A stretch of DNA of 64,000 bases from Solanum dulcamara (taxonomy: Eukaryota; Streptophyta; Magnoliopsida; Solanales; Solanaceae): assembly GCF_947179165.1 (NCBI RefSeq), contig NC_077245.1:27104240-27168239 (forward strand), read 5' to 3'. The position numbers and the translations under genes were made by a program. Below the pieces are notes generated by a model that had not been told where the DNA came from, did no database searches, and saw only the letters and a program-made list of their open reading frames with translations. Shown here in pieces: positions 62,077 through 64,000 of this stretch. Numbering within the stretch: position 1 is the first letter of the stretch; each line of letters starts with the position of its first letter.

Positions 62077-62207
62077 TTACTGAGCCGAGGGTCTCCAAGA
62101 AACAGCCGTCCTACCTTGATAGGAATAAGGTCTGCGTACATTCTACCCTCCCCAAACCCCATGTTGTGGGATTTCACTGGATTGTTGTTGTTGTTGTTGT
62201 TGTTGTA
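62077..62207 (+). mobile_element. TS-type SINE, 3' part
   Basis: Reads gagccgagggtctccaagaaa, aaggtctgcgtacattctacc, ctccccaaacccca, tgtgggatttcactgg and then (TTG)8. The TTG-repeat tail and this body are those of the TS SINE family of Solanaceae. The 5' tRNA-like head is missing, so the copy is truncated. Confidence 0.88.
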
Positions 62208-63016
62208 AATGCATGAATGAAGACAGACAAAAATAAGACCAAGACAAGATGGGATAGGCCATGAAGAAAAAGTAGTGATAGACAACCAAAAGGATGAATG
62301 ACATAAATAACTACAGTAGCATAAAGTAGTGATAAAAAGATGGAGTGGAAGAAATGATAGCAAAACGACAAATAAAAAGGAATTTCTGCTCAATTCCATG
62401 TGACGATGGGGCCCAAAGATATATTCGACAAGTCTTGAAAATATTTTTTTTTGAAAATATTTGAAGTCCGAATTACAAATCCACTCCTAGGCTAAGCTAT
62501 AAAAAGGGAGAGCTAAAGAATAAAGAAGACGGAAAAAAAAACGAGAAGAGAGCCAAGCCAGAAAGAAACACAACATATTCCCCTTCCTCTCTGTTAAACC
62601 CTGTTATATAAACCATTCTTGTAAACTACTAAGTGTGCTTATTAGATATCAAGGGTCTAAGAGTCAGTCGGTGTTCCCGAAGAAAGGGAAACCTCTCTTA
62701 GTCTTAATCATGTAAGTCTCCTATGTTGTTATATTTCCTGTATTATTTCCCCAAAAAATATGTTATGTTGAATATTGTGTACATTATGTTTGTAGAATAA
62801 TATGTTATTATAAGATGTTAGTACACTTTGTATTACCCTTAGTATATAGTTAAGCTCTTAATCTCTTAATAATAACGATGGATTAACCTGTAAATTCCTA
62901 AGATGTTTGAGGCTTTGAGTCCGCCATAGTTGAGGACATATTTATTGCCGTATTCGGGGTGGGTTAAAGAAAAAGTTATTAAGAACACAAGTTAAAAGAG
63001 GAAGATGAACAAGGTA

Positions 63017-63047
<31 letters not shown>

Positions 63048-63655
63048 GTCCAATAATTCTTGGAGTTAATAATAACTCATATAAGCCAAAATAATTATAG
63101 CACGAGAAATCAAAATACATCTCACTAGATAATAGTAACGTGATAATATGTCTAACTAAAATAAATATAATTATAAAACATAGAACTTGCACTTTTTATA
63201 TACTCGAATTTTTTACTTATAAGTTAATAATAATATACTTTTAGAAAATTATTGAGATAAAAGTCTATAATCTTTAAATATAAATTATAATCTTTATAAT
63301 AATTACATGGATAACACGTGTGAGGCACGTGACATAAAGACTAGTATATTATTAAAAGATGAAAGCTCCTATCCTCAAAGTTGGATTATTATTTTGGCCC
63401 TATTTTATCCCTAAACTAAATTTAAATTTTAATATCTAATTAATTAATTAAGTATTAAATAATAATTATATTTAAATTCATGCATCAAACAAGATATTTA
63501 TGCAAGCATTGTATTCAATATCTTGATAGTGCTTTCACCTTCCAATAGTTATTGCAAAGTTTAACGTCTCGTGTTGCTACATGGAACTTGAGCAGTCACT
63601 TATAAATACTTTAGCATAGGTTTTATTTATTTGATCTATTGAATACAAAATTATA
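62208..63655 (+). other. AT-rich stretch with a possible LTR-type promoter
   Basis: CTATAAAAAG at ~62499-62508 is followed by a purine-rich leader and, at 62610-62710, a gtaaactactaagtgtg...tcttaatcatgtaagt segment that looks like an LTR leader end. No partner LTR or gene was found. A (TA)n tract lies at ~63018-63046. Otherwise nothing is recognised. Confidence 0.35.
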
Positions 63656-64000
63656 TGTGTAATTATTAAAATTATATTGGATTTAAATCCGTAGATTAAT
63701 TTGAATTATTTCAATTCAAGAAAATAGTTCAAATAACGTGGCAAGTCAAGTCAAATAAATGAGCCACTAAATCACATTATGTGTCAAAGTTATGTTGTAA
63801 TTCAATTCAAATTAAATGAGATACTAAAATGTATAAAATTATGTGACAATCCAAGTCAAATTAAATAAGCCACTAAAATTATGCTAGATGTCAAAGTTGT
63901 CTACTCCTTCCCCCAAGTGTTCATCTCCTCACATATGACTTAGAGATAGCAGAATTGAGTCAGATTTACAAACATTCGCTCCACTTTGACTAACCTTATA
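63656..64000 (+). repeat. Start of a Tat-family LTR, continuing past the window
   Basis: From TGTGTAATTATTAAAATTAT at 63656 the plus strand closely follows the minus-strand start of the LTR at 23854: attatattggatttaaatccg, aattcaagaaaatagt, then gtggcaa..caagtcaaataaatgagccacta subrepeats of about 58 bp. It is the same family in the opposite orientation. Whether it is a 5' LTR, a solo LTR or a fragment cannot be seen. Confidence 0.8.

Overview
The window looks like nuclear DNA of a flowering plant, most likely a Solanaceae (Solanum-type) genome. The reasons are the AT-rich composition, plant-type introns, two SINE fragments that resemble known Solanaceae families (one with a TTG-repeat tail), and dense nested Ty3/gypsy, Ty1/copia, LINE, hAT and MULE sequences. 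The lineage call rests on recognition, not on a database search. I find one credible host gene, split into five exons (43296-49509). Nearly everything else is mobile DNA or its remains.

Layout, left to right. (1) 970-3463 is a decayed chromovirus-like Ty3 pol and the start of its 3' LTR. (2) 3464-13054 is a very young complete Ty3/gypsy chromovirus. It has 2304-bp LTRs with two differences seen by eye, the target duplication GATAG, and one in-frame stop splitting gag-pol. It sits inside the old element's LTR, which resumes at 13060. (3) 13547-23854 is a minus-strand Ty3/gypsy element of the Tat lineage: 5' LTR at 22690-23854, broken gag-pro-pol at 22609-16581, then a 3' untranslated region with a ~2-kb tandem array of a 92-bp unit built from four 23-bp subunits. 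(4) 24333-26904 holds a long-TIR foldback element and a hAT-like element (TSD TTATTATA) that carries a nested 5'-truncated LINE. (5) 28090-36830 is a copia pol relic split cleanly by a 7.9-kb Ty3-type element without recognisable pol (TSD TAATG). (6) 37379-41371 is a decayed copia element with ~290-bp LTRs. (7) 41933-42070 is a long TAA microsatellite.

(8) 42937-49509 has a SINE fragment and then the host gene, which encodes a 770-aa protein of unknown function with basic termini and an E2F-type site before its ATG. Intron 4 carries a LINE relic. A second LINE copy (49553-50055, 13-bp TSD) landed 43 bp after the stop codon. (9) 50437-58418 is a decayed MULE of the type that carries a DUF1985/Ulp1-like protease gene (plus strand) convergent with a MURA transposase (minus strand). 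A 1008-bp hAT element (TSD ATCATATA), itself containing a tRNA-like pol III promoter, interrupts the transposase. (10) 58419-64000 has LTR pieces in minus orientation, a TS-type SINE, a possible promoter, and the start of a second Tat-family LTR facing the opposite way at the right edge.

The elements do not work together as a pathway. The biology is layered insertion history: at least four host-element/insert pairs can be ordered in time from target duplications and restored reading-frame continuity. The most unusual items are the 23x4=92-bp higher-order array in the Tat 3' UTR, the doubled LTR-end/primer-site junction in the same element, the repeated intron block in the Ulp1-like gene, and the LINE that rewrote the host gene's 3' UTR.
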